Below, piece by piece: positions 55,672-63,916 of a stretch of 64,000 bases of DNA. The translations under genes were made by a program, and so were the position numbers. The DNA comes from Microbacterium oxydans (GTDB taxonomy: Bacteria > Actinomycetota > Actinomycetes > Actinomycetales > Microbacteriaceae). The notes beneath the pieces were generated by a model. That model did no database searches. It saw only the letters and a program-made list of their open reading frames with translations, and was not told the origin of the DNA. The DNA lies in contig NZ_CP092891.1 of assembly GCF_026559675.1 (NCBI RefSeq), positions 1,550,001-1,614,000 of the forward strand, read 5' to 3'. Positions within the stretch are counted from its first letter, which is position 1. Every line of letters begins with the position of its first letter.

Positions 55672-56592
55672 ATGTCCGCAGCAAACGGCAGCGCCTACGT
55701 CTTCGGTCGACACGAGCCCGCCTCGCACGTGGTGATCCACGTCAGCGACCCGCATTTCCTCGCCGGGGGAGCGCGGCTGGGCGGCCGCTACGACGTCGAG
55801 GAGAACTTCGCGCGGACGCTCGAGGCGATCCGCACCGTCCACCCGCATCCGGCGGCGATCGTCGTCACCGGCGATCTGGCGGATCTGGGCGAGCCGGATG
55901 CCTACCGTCGCCTGCGGGCGGCCGTCGAACCGGTCGCCGCCGCACTCGGCGCTCCGATCGTCTGGGTCGCGGGCAACCATGACGAGCGCCCGGCCCTGCG
56001 CGCGGGGCTGCTGGACCTCGAGCCGACCGAGGAGCCGGTCACGGGCGTCTGGGATCTCGACGGGCTGCGCATCATCGCGCTGGACAGCACGGTGCCGGGG
56101 TGGCACCACGGCGATCTCGATGCGGAGCAGCTGTCCTGGCTCGCAGACGTGCTCGCCGAGCCGGCCCCGCACGGCACGCTGCTCGCGCTGCATCATCCGC
56201 CGATCCCCAGCCACCTCCCGCTCTTCGACATCCTGGAGCTGCGGCATCAGGACGAGCTGGCCGACGTCATCCGCGGAAGCGACGTGCGGGGCATCCTCGC
56301 GGGGCACCTGCACTACTCGTCGCACGGGACCTTCGCGGGGGTTCCCGTGAGCGTGGCGTCCGCCACCTGCTACACGATGAACGTGGCGCGCCCCTCCGCC
56401 GAGGTGAACGGCATGGACGCCGCGCAGTCCTTCCAGCTCGTGCATGTGTACCCCGACACGATCACCCACACCGTCGTCCCGGTGACGGAGGCGGCGACCG
56501 GGGACTACTTCTCGGAGGAGTGGCTCGAGCGCATGGCGAAGCTCACGCCGGAGGGGCGACTCGACGCCTTCTCCCGCAAACCCGGGCGCTGA
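55672..56592 (+). CDS. Metallophosphoesterase (Icc/CpdA-like phosphodiesterase)
   Basis: 306 residues. Dimetal phosphodiesterase with the full motif series VSDPHF, GDLADLG, GNHDERP, HHPP and GHLHYSS. Closest in layout to class III cyclic-nucleotide phosphodiesterases such as mycobacterial Rv0805, although these enzymes often have broader substrates. Cytosolic. Leaderless-type ATG. The stop is followed 6 nt later by the aspA promoter box. Confidence 0.88.
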   Translation: MSAANGSAYVFGRHEPASHVVIHVSDPHFLAGGARLGGRYDVEENFARTLEAIRTVHPHPAAIVVTGDLADLGEPDAYRRLRAAVEPVAAALGAPIVWVAGNHDERPALRAGLLDLEPTEEPVTGVWDLDGLRIIALDSTVPGWHHGDLDAEQLSWLADVLAEPAPHGTLLALHHPPIPSHLPLFDILELRHQDELADVIRGSDVRGILAGHLHYSSHGTFAGVPVSVASATCYTMNVARPSAEVNGMDAAQSFQLVHVYPDTITHTVVPVTEAATGDYFSEEWLERMAKLTPEGRLDAFSRKPGR

Positions 56593-56598
56593 GCGGCG

Positions 56599-56604
56599 TA
56601 GACT
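56599..56604 (+). promoter_or_regulatory. Candidate -10 box for aspA
   Basis: TAGACT. Start near 56611 leaves a 43-nt leader with GAGG ahead of the ATG. Confidence 0.5.
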
Positions 56605-56653
56605 GGGGGCATCCCCCACCCTTCTCACCCGCCACGACCCACGAGGATGTGAC

Positions 56654-58114
56654 ATGGCTTCTGCCGCGCCTACCCTGACCCGCACCGAGACCGATTCGCT
56701 CGGGAGCATGGAGATTCCCGTCGACGCGTACTGGGGGATCCACACCGCCCGCGCCGACGCGAACTTCCCGATCACGAAGCGGCCCATCTCGGTGTACCCC
56801 GACCTGGTGGTGGGACTCGCGATGGTCAAGCAGGCGAGCGCCCGCGCGAACCGCGAGATCGGTGTGCTCGACCCGGAGCGCGCAGACCTGATCGACCGCG
56901 CCGCCCAGCGCGTGATCGACGGGGAGTTCCACGAGCAGTTCACGGTCGGCGTCATCCAGGGCGGTGCCGGCACCTCGACCAACATGAACGCGAACGAGGT
57001 CATCACCAACATCGCGCTCGAGATGGCCGGCCGGGAGAAGGGCGACTACGCGTTCCTCTCGCCGATCGACCACACCAACCGCAGCCAGTCGACCAACGAC
57101 GTCTACCCGACCGCCGTGAAGATCGGCCTGTCGCTGACGCTGCGGTCGCTGCTCGAGGAGCTCGATCTGCTGCGGCTGTCGTTCCTCGGCAAGTCCCGTG
57201 AGTTCCACGACGTGCTGAAGGTCGGCCGCACCCAGCTGCAGGATGCCGTCCCGATGACTCTCGGTCAGGAGTTCAACGGGTTCGCGACGACCCTCGGCTA
57301 CGACCACACGCGTCTCACCGAGAACGCCTCGCTCATGTTCGAGATCAACATGGGCGCGACCGCGATCGGCACCGGCATCACGACCCACCCCGGCTACGCG
57401 CCGGCCGTGCTCAAGCACCTGCGGGAGATCACCGGGCTCGACCTGCGGACGGCCGGCGACCTCGTCGAGGCCACCAGCGACACCGGTTCGTTCATGTCGT
57501 TCTCGTCGACGCTCAAGCGCAACGCGATGAAGCTGTCGAAGATCTGCAACGACCTCCGTCTCCTCTCGTCCGGCCCCCAGGCGGGACTGGGCGAGATCAA
57601 CCTCCCGGCGATGCAGGCGGGGTCCAGCATCATGCCCGGCAAGGTGAACCCGGTCATCCCCGAGGTCGTGAACCAGGTCGCCTTCGCGGTCGCCGGCGCC
57701 GACATGACCGTCACGATGGCGGCGGAGGCGGGGCAGCTGCAGCTGAACGCCTTCGAGCCGGTCATCGCGCACTCGATCTTCCAGTCCATCACCTGGATGC
57801 GTCAGGCGATGTGGACGCTCCGCGTGAACTGCGTCGACGGCATCACCGCCAACCGCGACCGCCTGGGTGCGATGGTGGGGGCCTCGGTCGGCGTCATCAC
57901 GGCGCTGACGCCGTTCATCGGCTACGCCGCTGCCGCCGCGCTCGCGAAGACCGCGCTCCTGACCAACCGCAGCGTCGCCGACCTGGTCGTCGAAGCCGGG
58001 CTCATGTCCCGTGACGAGGTTCTCAAGCAGCTCTCGCCGGCGCGCCTGTCCGGACTCGAGACCATCACGGCGGCGATCCCGGTGATCACGCCGGAGGACC
58101 TCATCGAGATCTGA
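56654..58114 (+). CDS. aspA: Aspartate ammonia-lyase
   Basis: 486 residues. Interconverts aspartate with fumarate and ammonia. Fumarase/aspartase superfamily signature GSSIMPGKVNPVIPEV (about 327) is present. GQLQLNAFEPVI fits aspartase better than class II fumarase, which usually reads GNFELN. Other motifs: GGAGTSTNMNANEV and HTNRSQSTNDVYPT. Homotetramer in the family. Possibly linked in metabolism with the asparaginase earlier in the window, but not in operon. Confidence 0.9.
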   Translation: MASAAPTLTRTETDSLGSMEIPVDAYWGIHTARADANFPITKRPISVYPDLVVGLAMVKQASARANREIGVLDPERADLIDRAAQRVIDGEFHEQFTVGVIQGGAGTSTNMNANEVITNIALEMAGREKGDYAFLSPIDHTNRSQSTNDVYPTAVKIGLSLTLRSLLEELDLLRLSFLGKSREFHDVLKVGRTQLQDAVPMTLGQEFNGFATTLGYDHTRLTENASLMFEINMGATAIGTGITTHPGYAPAVLKHLREITGLDLRTAGDLVEATSDTGSFMSFSSTLKRNAMKLSKICNDLRLLSSGPQAGLGEINLPAMQAGSSIMPGKVNPVIPEVVNQVAFAVAGADMTVTMAAEAGQLQLNAFEPVIAHSIFQSITWMRQAMWTLRVNCVDGITANRDRLGAMVGASVGVITALTPFIGYAAAAALAKTALLTNRSVADLVVEAGLMSRDEVLKQLSPARLSGLETITAAIPVITPEDLIEI

Positions 58115-58121
58115 GCGACGA

Positions 58122-58167
58122 CACGACGAAGGGGACGGATGCCGCGGCATCCGTCCCCTTCGTCGTG
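58122..58167. terminator. Perfect 46-bp palindrome between aspA and the FAH-family gene
   Basis: Each arm is 23 bp without mismatch, centred between 58144 and 58145 (GGATGCCG-CGGCATCC at the core, ACGACGAAGGGG outward). It begins 8 bp after aspA and ends 11 bp before the convergent gene, so it should act as a terminator both ways. Confidence 0.8.
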
Positions 58168-58177
58168 ATCGTGCGGA

Positions 58178-59047
58178 TCAGTCGGTGATCCGGCAGTGCG
58201 TGGTGAGCTCGCCGATGCCGTCGATGCCCACCGTGACGGTGGAGTGGTCGCGGAGGAAGATCTGCGGATCGCGGGAGTAGCCGGCACCACCGGGGCTGCC
58301 CGTCGAGATGAGCGTTCCGGGGAGCAGCGTGAGCGACTGCGACAGGTGCGCGATGAGCTTGGCGACCGAGCGCACCATCTGGTCGGTGCTCGCGTCCTGC
58401 ACCGTGTGGCCATCGACGACCGCCCAGATGTGCAGGTCCTGCGGGTCGGCGACCTCGTCCGCGGTGACCGCGAACGGACCGGTCGGGGTGAAGCCGTCGA
58501 AGGACTTGCAGCGCGACCACTGCGCCTCGGAGAACTGGATGTTCCGCGCGGTGATGTCGTTGACGACGGTGTAGCCCCACACGTGCGACAGGGCGTCCGC
58601 CTCGGAGACGTCCTTGGCCGGCGTGCCGATGAGCACGCCGAGCTCGGCCTCGTAGTCGACGGCCTCGCTCAGGCTCCGCGGCCAGGACGTGGTCTGCTCG
58701 TGGCCGGTCAGCGAGTTCGGCCACAGGGTGAACACCGTGGGCGCGGCATCCGTCTTCAACCCGAGCTCGCTGGAGTGCGCGGCGTAGTTGAGGCCGACGG
58801 CCAGGACGGCCGGGGGAGCGAGCACCGCCGACGAGAACTCCCAGTCGCCGAGCGGGTGCCGCGCGGCAGCGCCCTCGGCCACGGCGGAGCGGAGCCGGTC
58901 GAGCAGAGCGTCGCCGCCCTCGATCAGCTGCTGCAGCGTGGCAGGGGCGTCGGTCAGGAGATCAGAGACGAGGATGGCGTCCGAGTCCTGCACCACGGCG
59001 AGAACCGCACCAGGTGAGTCAGGACGGCGCAGATGAGCGAACCGCAT
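58178..59047 (-). CDS. Fumarylacetoacetate hydrolase-family protein
   Basis: 289 residues. Metal-dependent FAH fold that hydrolyses or decarboxylates C-C bonds of 2-oxo acids. Visible segments: VGLNYAAHSSELG, the metal-binding VDYEAELGVLIG, VWGYTVVNDITARNIQ and STGSPGGAGYSRDP. The N-terminal 50 residues are the small extra domain typical of actinobacterial members. Substrate unknown. ATG lies 6 nt after TAGCGT. Confidence 0.87.
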   Translation of the reverse strand: MRFAHLRRPDSPGAVLAVVQDSDAILVSDLLTDAPATLQQLIEGGDALLDRLRSAVAEGAAARHPLGDWEFSSAVLAPPAVLAVGLNYAAHSSELGLKTDAAPTVFTLWPNSLTGHEQTTSWPRSLSEAVDYEAELGVLIGTPAKDVSEADALSHVWGYTVVNDITARNIQFSEAQWSRCKSFDGFTPTGPFAVTADEVADPQDLHIWAVVDGHTVQDASTDQMVRSVAKLIAHLSQSLTLLPGTLISTGSPGGAGYSRDPQIFLRDHSTVTVGIDGIGELTTHCRITD

Positions 59048-59053
59048 GGTTCT

Positions 59054-59059
59054 ACGCTA
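59054..59059 (-). promoter_or_regulatory. Leaderless-type -10 box for the FAH-family gene
   Basis: TAGCGT on the minus strand, 6 nt before the ATG at 59047. Confidence 0.6.
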
Positions 59060-59124
59060 CCGGGTGACGGGTGATCGGCGGGTGGAGGAGTCAGCCATAC
59101 CGCGGGCCTCAGTCTTGTTCCCCA

Positions 59125-59130
59125 TAAGCT
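59125..59130 (+). promoter_or_regulatory. Leaderless-type -10 box for the PrsW-family gene
   Basis: TAAGCT, 6 nt before the ATG at 59137. Confidence 0.6.
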
Positions 59131-59136
59131 TTGGCT

Positions 59137-60423
59137 ATGAGTTCCGGAGGACCGCCCCCGCCGCAGCAGCCGTCTCGCTACACGCCGCCGCCCGCGCAGC
59201 CGGGTTTCGCCGCGCCGCAGCCGTCCGCTCCGGCGACGCGGGCGACGCGGGCGACGCGTTCGGACTACGCGTCCGCGCTGGCGCAGCCGACGCCCTACAC
59301 ACCGCCCGCACCCGTCGCGCCGTCGCCCGCGGAGTCGCTGCCCGCGCTGCCGACGCCGACCAAGCGGGGGCGCACGATCTCGCTCTGGCTGTTCGGCTTC
59401 CTCGGGTTCCTGCTGCTCGCGCTGATCGGCTACTTCGGCTGGGCGCTCGGACTGGTCGCGTCCGTGGTCGGCCTGGTGCTCGCGCTCATCCCGCTGACCG
59501 TCGTGTTCCTCGGCGTCCGGCTCATCGACCGCTGGGAGCCCGAGCCCAAGCGTCTCGTGCTCTTCGCCGTCGCCTGGGGAGCGCTGGCCGCCGCGGGACT
59601 CACCCTCCTCGTGGACGTGGGGCTGAAGATCCTCATCGGTCCGACGTCGGAGGCCTTCACGGCCGTCGTGCAGGCGCCCATCGTCGAGGAGTTCTGGAAG
59701 GGCCTCGGTGTCTTCCTGGTCTTCCTGCTCGCCCGACGCGCCTTCGACGGTCCGGTCGACGGCGTCGTCTACGGGGCGCTGGTGGGTGCGGGGTTCGCGT
59801 TCACCGAGAACATCCAGTACTTCGCCGTCAGCCTGATCGAGGGCGGCGGTGAGCAGCTCACGGTCACGTTCGCCGTGCGCGCGATCCTCTCGCCGTTCGC
59901 GCATGCGATGTTCACCTCGGTGACCGGGTTCGCGATCGGTCTCGTGGCCCGTCGTCACGGATCCGTGGGGTCGGCGACCGGTGCCGGTCTGCTGGGCATG
60001 CTGGGGGCGATCCTCCTGCATGGTCTGTGGAACGGATCCGCCACGTTCGCGGACTTCTTCGGCCTCTACTTCACCCTGCAGGTACCGCTCTTCGTGGGCT
60101 TCATCCTCGGCATCATCGCGCTGCGGCGCGAGGAGGCGCGTCTCACCCGGGCGCGCCTGGCCGAGTACGCGAGTGCCGGCTGGTTCACGCCGGAGGAGGT
60201 CACGATGCTCGCGACACCGAGTGGACGCAAGGCCGGTCTGGCGTGGGCGGCCGGGCTGCGCGGGGATCGTCGTCCGCTCATGCGCGAGTTCATCAAGGAT
60301 GCGACGGCCTTGGCCGCCGTCCGGCAGCGTGCGATCACCGGTCGCGACCCGCTCGCCGTCGAGGACGAGCGGGCGCTGCTGATCCGCACGCGTGCCGCCA
60401 GGGCGGCCCTGCTGGCCTACTGA
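59137..60423 (+). CDS. PrsW-family intramembrane metalloprotease
   Basis: 428 residues. The N-terminal 70 are Pro-rich and cytoplasmic (PPPPQQPSRYTPPPAQPGF). Eight or so membrane helices follow. PrsW motifs are APIVEEFWKG with the Glu pair (about 187), GAGFAFTENIQYF and HAMFTSVTGF, then LLHGLWNG. In Bacillus PrsW cleaves an anti-sigma factor; the target here is unknown. A soluble basic tail (about 330-428) completes it. Window also holds a second regulated-proteolysis enzyme, the site-2 protease. Confidence 0.87.
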   Translation: MSSGGPPPPQQPSRYTPPPAQPGFAAPQPSAPATRATRATRSDYASALAQPTPYTPPAPVAPSPAESLPALPTPTKRGRTISLWLFGFLGFLLLALIGYFGWALGLVASVVGLVLALIPLTVVFLGVRLIDRWEPEPKRLVLFAVAWGALAAAGLTLLVDVGLKILIGPTSEAFTAVVQAPIVEEFWKGLGVFLVFLLARRAFDGPVDGVVYGALVGAGFAFTENIQYFAVSLIEGGGEQLTVTFAVRAILSPFAHAMFTSVTGFAIGLVARRHGSVGSATGAGLLGMLGAILLHGLWNGSATFADFFGLYFTLQVPLFVGFILGIIALRREEARLTRARLAEYASAGWFTPEEVTMLATPSGRKAGLAWAAGLRGDRRPLMREFIKDATALAAVRQRAITGRDPLAVEDERALLIRTRAARAALLAY

Positions 60424-60440
60424 CGCGGTCGACGACGGCG

Positions 60441-60446
60441 TACCCT
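60441..60446 (+). promoter_or_regulatory. Candidate -10 box for the alpha/beta hydrolase
   Basis: TACCCT, giving a leader of 10-17 nt with AGGGAAGG. Confidence 0.4.
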
Positions 60447-60468
60447 TCTCGGAGGGAAGGCGGTGGGC

Positions 60469-61149
60469 ATGAGTGCTTTCGTCGTGATCCACGGTGGTGG
60501 GGATGTCGGCTGGTCCTGGCATCTCGTCGCCGCCGAGCTGCGGGCGCGCGGGCACGAGGTGTTCGCGCCCGACCTCCCCGCGGATGACGATGCGCTGACG
60601 CTCGACGACTACGCCGACGTGGTCGTGGGGCTGGTCGGCACGCGACCCGACCTGGTCGTGGTCGGTCATTCCTTCGGCGCGTTCACGGCGCCGCTCGTCG
60701 CCGAACGGCTGTCCGCAACCCTCCTCGTCCTGGTCGCGGGCATGATCCCGACGCCGGGTGAGCCGCCGGAGGCGTGGTGGGCCGACTCCGGCTACCTGGC
60801 CGCCGCCGCGGCGCAGGCCGCTCGGGACGGCGGGCTGACCGGCAACGACGACCCCTACGTGAGCTTCTACCACGACGTCCCCCGGGCGCTGGCGGACGAG
60901 GCGCTGCGACAGGAGCGCGCGCATCCTTCCCAGGCAGCCATGGAGACACCATGGCCTTTGGCGGCCTGGCCGGCTGTGCCGACCAGGTTCGTCCTGTTCA
61001 CGGACGATCGCTTCTTCCCCGCGGCCTTCCTCCGCGAGCTCGCCCGGGACCGGCTGGGTGTGACGGCGGACGAGCTCCCGGGCGGGCACTGCGCGATGCT
61101 GAGCCGGCCCGTCGAGGTCGCGGCGCTGCTCGACGGCTACGTCGGCTGA
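60469..61149 (+). CDS. Alpha/beta-fold hydrolase
   Basis: 226 residues. Nucleophile in VVGHSFGAF (Ser about 69), oxyanion region FVVIHGGGDVGWSW, catalytic Asp probably in LFTDDRFF, and His in GGHCAMLSRP near the end. Resembles salicylate/methyl-ester esterases and small haloperoxidase-like hydrolases; substrate unknown. ATG 60469 chosen; GTG 60463 two codons earlier is also well placed relative to GGAGG. Confidence 0.83.
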   Translation: MSAFVVIHGGGDVGWSWHLVAAELRARGHEVFAPDLPADDDALTLDDYADVVVGLVGTRPDLVVVGHSFGAFTAPLVAERLSATLLVLVAGMIPTPGEPPEAWWADSGYLAAAAAQAARDGGLTGNDDPYVSFYHDVPRALADEALRQERAHPSQAAMETPWPLAAWPAVPTRFVLFTDDRFFPAAFLRELARDRLGVTADELPGGHCAMLSRPVEVAALLDGYVG

Positions 61150-61173
61150 CAGCCGGAACCTGCCGGTGACAAG

Positions 61174-61224
61174 ACTCAGCGCCCGGTGCTGCGGCGATGC
61201 CTGCGAGTCTCCCGGGCGCTGAGT
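61174..61224 (+). terminator. Hairpin after the hydrolase gene
   Basis: ACTCAGCGCCCGG (61174-61186) pairs with CCGGGCGCTGAGT (61212-61224), 13 bp without mismatch, loop 25 nt. Confidence 0.65.
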
Positions 61225-61292
61225 TGATCTGTAATCAGGGTGCACCCGCCCCCTGACGAGTGTCAAGAGCCTCTTGCCGGTGCGCCTGCGTC

Positions 61293-61411
61293 GAGCTCGT
61301 CGAAGTGCCCGCACTGAGCTTGTCGAAGTGCCCGCACTGAGCTTGTCGAAGTGCCCGCACGGAGCTCGTCGACGTGCCCGCGCTGAGCTTGTCGAAGTGT
61401 TCGCTGTGAGC
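61293..61411. repeat. Five tandem 23-bp repeats
   Basis: Units at 61293, 61316, 61339, 61362 and 61385, plus a 4-base start of a sixth. Consensus GAGCTTGTCGAAGTGCCCG followed by CACT. Units 2 and 3 are nearly identical; unit 5 is most divergent. Within each unit TCGA is palindromic. The rest of the 310-bp gap holds only the hairpin upstream and the FKBP promoter. On the minus strand the array stays open as a reading frame, but it has no other sign of coding. Confidence 0.9.
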
Positions 61412-61448
61412 AGGTGCGTTCGCGTTGACCCCGTCCGGGGGCCTCGGG

Positions 61449-61454
61449 TTTGAT
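61449..61454 (+). promoter_or_regulatory. Leaderless-type -10 box for the FKBP gene
   Basis: TTTGAT, 6 nt before the ATG at 61461. GGAGG falls inside the 6-nt gap, too close to act as a ribosome site. Confidence 0.5.
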
Positions 61455-61460
61455 GGAGGC

Positions 61461-61829
61461 ATGACTGATCGCACAAAGCCTGAGTTCGATGCCCCCAGCG
61501 CCCCCGCTCCCTCGGAGCTCGTCATCCGCGACATCATCGAGGGTGACGGCGCCGAGGCGAAGCCCGGCGACACCGTCACGGTCCACTACGCGGGTGTCGA
61601 GTTCGACTCCGGCGAGGAGTTCGACTCCTCCTGGGGCCGCGGCGAGACCATCCAGTTCCCCCTGCGCGGCCTGATCCAGGGCTGGCAGGACGGCATCCCG
61701 GGCATGAAGGTCGGCGGCCGTCGTGAGCTGATCATCCCTCCGCACCTGGCGTACGGCCCGGTCGGCGGCGGTCACTTCCTCTCCGGCAAGACGCTGATCT
61801 TCATCATCGATCTCGTCGCCGTCGGCTGA
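61461..61829 (+). CDS. FKBP-type peptidyl-prolyl cis-trans isomerase
   Basis: 122 residues, single cytosolic FKBP domain. Pocket residues are visible in VTVHYAGVEFDSGEEFDSSW, FPLRGLIQGWQDGIPGMKVGGRR and IPPHLAYG, with the final LIFIIDLVAV strand. Unlike the lipoprotein at 16012, it has no signal peptide. Ends before a hairpin terminator. Confidence 0.93.
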   Translation: MTDRTKPEFDAPSAPAPSELVIRDIIEGDGAEAKPGDTVTVHYAGVEFDSGEEFDSSWGRGETIQFPLRGLIQGWQDGIPGMKVGGRRELIIPPHLAYGPVGGGHFLSGKTLIFIIDLVAVG

Positions 61830-61842
61830 GTCCGAGCCGCTT

Positions 61843-61882
61843 CACGAGGCGCCCTTCCCCCTCGGGGGTGGGGCGCTTCGTG
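61843..61882 (+). terminator. Terminator of the FKBP gene
   Basis: CACGAGGCGCCC (61843-61854) pairs with GGGCGCTTCGTG (61871-61882), one G-T pair; inner C and G runs extend the stem. Confidence 0.7.
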
Positions 61883-61913
61883 CGTGTCGGGAAAAGTTCT
61901 CCATTCCGGGGAA

Positions 61914-61931
61914 TACATGCAGGTGAATGTA
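61914..61931. promoter_or_regulatory. Possible operator ahead of the YceI gene
   Basis: TACAT-N8-ATGTA in a locally AT-richer stretch 78 bp before the YceI start. YceI genes are often under MarR-type control, but no regulator gene is in view. Confidence 0.3.
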
Positions 61932-62008
61932 AGTTGTCACAGGAGTCGCGTCCTCCGCGGCCCCTGTCCGACGCCGCGCCAGCGGCAGATGTCTCTGAAG
62001 GAGAACCC

Positions 62009-62563
62009 ATGACCAGCATCGAAATCCCCGGCTACCGTCCCGGCACCTGGGTCCTCGACCCTTCGCACAGCGAGGTGACCTTCAGCGTCCGCCACATGAT
62101 GATCTCGAAGGTGCGCGGCACGTTCGGCGTCAAGAGCGCCACGCTCATCGCTCCCGAGAACCCGCTCGACACCAAGGTGGAGGCGAGCGTCGACGTGACC
62201 TCCATCGACACCAACGACGAGGGCCGCGACGCGCACCTGCGTTCGGCCGACTTCTTCGACACCGAGAACTTCCCGACCATGGAGTTCGTCTCCACGGGCG
62301 CGCGCGTCAAGGGCGACGACCTCTTCGTCGACGGAGACCTCACCATCCGCGGCATCACCAAGCCGGTGAGCTTCGAGCTCGACTTCGGCGGGTTCGGCAC
62401 CGACCCGTACGGCAACTACAAGGCCGGCGCGTCGGCCAAGACCGTGATCAACCGTGAGGACTTCGGCCTCACCTGGAACGCGGCGCTGGAGACCGGCGGC
62501 GTGCTCGTGGGCAAGGACATCACGATCAGCCTCGACCTGCAGGGCGCTCTGCAGCAGGACTGA
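62009..62563 (+). CDS. YceI-family lipid-binding protein
   Basis: 184 residues. Lipocalin-like beta-barrel that binds isoprenoid or other lipid chains. Motifs: WVLDPSHSEVTFSVRHMMISKVRGTF, DAHLRSADFFDTENFPTMEF and DLTIRGITKPV. No signal peptide in this form, so probably cytosolic. ATG with GAAGGAG 7 nt upstream; the in-frame extension to 61868 is not supported. Confidence 0.92.
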   Translation: MTSIEIPGYRPGTWVLDPSHSEVTFSVRHMMISKVRGTFGVKSATLIAPENPLDTKVEASVDVTSIDTNDEGRDAHLRSADFFDTENFPTMEFVSTGARVKGDDLFVDGDLTIRGITKPVSFELDFGGFGTDPYGNYKAGASAKTVINREDFGLTWNAALETGGVLVGKDITISLDLQGALQQD

Positions 62564-62597
62564 CCCTCCGCAGGTCGTCTTCCGGACCCCGGGCCCC

Positions 62598-63890
62598 TCA
62601 GGGCTCGGGGTTCTCTGCGTCGTAGTCGTGGAATCGACGGTTGCGGCGGGAGAGCATCGCGACCAGGGCGATCACCAGGACACCGCCGAGCAGGGGAGGG
62701 AACCACAGGCTGGTCAGCGTCGCGAGGGTGCCGGCGTACAGGGCGCCGACGCGCGGACCGCCGGCGACCACCACGATGAACAGTCCCTGCAGGCGCCCCC
62801 GCATCGCATCGGGCACCGCCGCCTGCATCATCGTGTTGCGGTAGATCGAGCTCACGTTGTCCGAGGCTCCGGACAGGGCCAGGGCGACGCAGGCGGCGAT
62901 GATCAGCCCGACGTGCGGAAGCTCCTCGCTCGCCGGCGAGGAGAACGCGCCGATCAGGAGGACGACGCCGAACAGCAGGATCGATGCCCCGTACGCCTCG
63001 ACCGCACGGGCGATGCCGCGGCCGTGCCAGCGGTAGTGCACCACGCGACCGGAGAACAGGCTCGAGGAGAAGGTGCCCACCGCGACCGCCGCGGTGAGGA
63101 TCCCGGTCGTGAGTGCTCCGCCGCCGAGGAGCACCGTGCCGAGAGCGGGGAAGAGGACGAGCGGCTGCCCGAACGTCATCGCGATGATGTCGATGATGTA
63201 CTGCATCCGGATGTTGCCGGCCCTGCGCAGGAATCGCCAGCCGTCGACCAGGGACTCGAGGCCGGGGCGCACGACGTCGCCCTCGGGCCGCAGGGCGGGG
63301 AGCGTCCACAGCCCGAGGAACATGGACAGCATCAGCACGACGTCGATCGTGTAGGTCCAGCCGTAGCCCGTGAGCGCGACCAGGAGTCCGGCCAGTGCGG
63401 GGCCCGCCATCACGGTGAGTCCGAAGGCCACCCCGTTCAGGGCCGAGGCCGCCGCCAGTTTCTCGCGGGGGATGAGGCGGGGGACGATGGCGGTGCGCGT
63501 GGCCATGCCGACCGAGTTGGCGGCCGAGTTGATCATGCTCAGGGCGTACAGCCACCAGATGGTCTCGGTGCCCGTCCAGGTGAGGGCGGCGAGCAGCGCG
63601 GTCGATGCGAAGGTGATCGTGGCCGCGATCAGGGCCACCCTGCGCCGGTCGAACGCATCGGCGAGCATGCCGCCGTACAGCCCGGCGAGGATCATCGGCA
63701 CGAGCCCGGCGACCGCGATCATCGACACCGCGAAGGTGCTCTGCGTCAGCGCGAAGACGTGCAGCATCACCGTGACGATCGTGAGCTGCCCGCCGATGCC
63801 GGCGAGGGTGGACCCGATCCACATCCGGGCGAAGGCGGGGCTGGTCTTGAGCGGGGTGAGGTCGATCAGATGACCGCGGCGCGCACTCAC
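62598..63890 (-). CDS. MFS transporter, multidrug-efflux type
   Basis: 430 residues with about twelve helices. Resembles enterobactin/macrolide exporter-like MFS proteins (EntS/MefA branch): TSPAFARMWIGSTLAGIG near the start, the cytoplasmic loop GMLADAFDRRRVAL and AVPDAMRGRLQGLF. Probable drug or siderophore exporter. The GTG at 63890 overlaps the stop of a seven-codon leader ORF (GTGA). The in-frame ATG at 63941 would include the -10 box and is rejected. Confidence 0.85.
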   Translation of the reverse strand: MSARRGHLIDLTPLKTSPAFARMWIGSTLAGIGGQLTIVTVMLHVFALTQSTFAVSMIAVAGLVPMILAGLYGGMLADAFDRRRVALIAATITFASTALLAALTWTGTETIWWLYALSMINSAANSVGMATRTAIVPRLIPREKLAAASALNGVAFGLTVMAGPALAGLLVALTGYGWTYTIDVVLMLSMFLGLWTLPALRPEGDVVRPGLESLVDGWRFLRRAGNIRMQYIIDIIAMTFGQPLVLFPALGTVLLGGGALTTGILTAAVAVGTFSSSLFSGRVVHYRWHGRGIARAVEAYGASILLFGVVLLIGAFSSPASEELPHVGLIIAACVALALSGASDNVSSIYRNTMMQAAVPDAMRGRLQGLFIVVVAGGPRVGALYAGTLATLTSLWFPPLLGGVLVIALVAMLSRRNRRFHDYDAENPEP

Positions 63891-63910
63891 TCGTCGATCT
63901 TCTTCAGCAC
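63887..63910 (-). CDS. Seven-residue leader ORF of the MFS gene
   Basis: GTG at 63910, reading MLKKIDE with GTG as Met, lies exactly 6 nt after TAGGCT. Its TGA overlaps the MFS GTG. The window's commonest leaderless start grammar therefore points to this micro-ORF, not to the transporter, which has no good ribosome site of its own. Confidence 0.6.
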   Translation of the reverse strand: MLKKIDE

Positions 63911-63916
63911 CTTTCG

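Noticed and set aside
61293-61411. CRISPR array
   Set aside because: Units are directly adjacent with no spacers, and no cas gene is present.
61263-61775. Minus-strand frame through the 23-bp repeats
   Set aside because: Repeat units keep one frame open and give a periodic peptide, but there is no start signal and it overlaps the FKBP gene.
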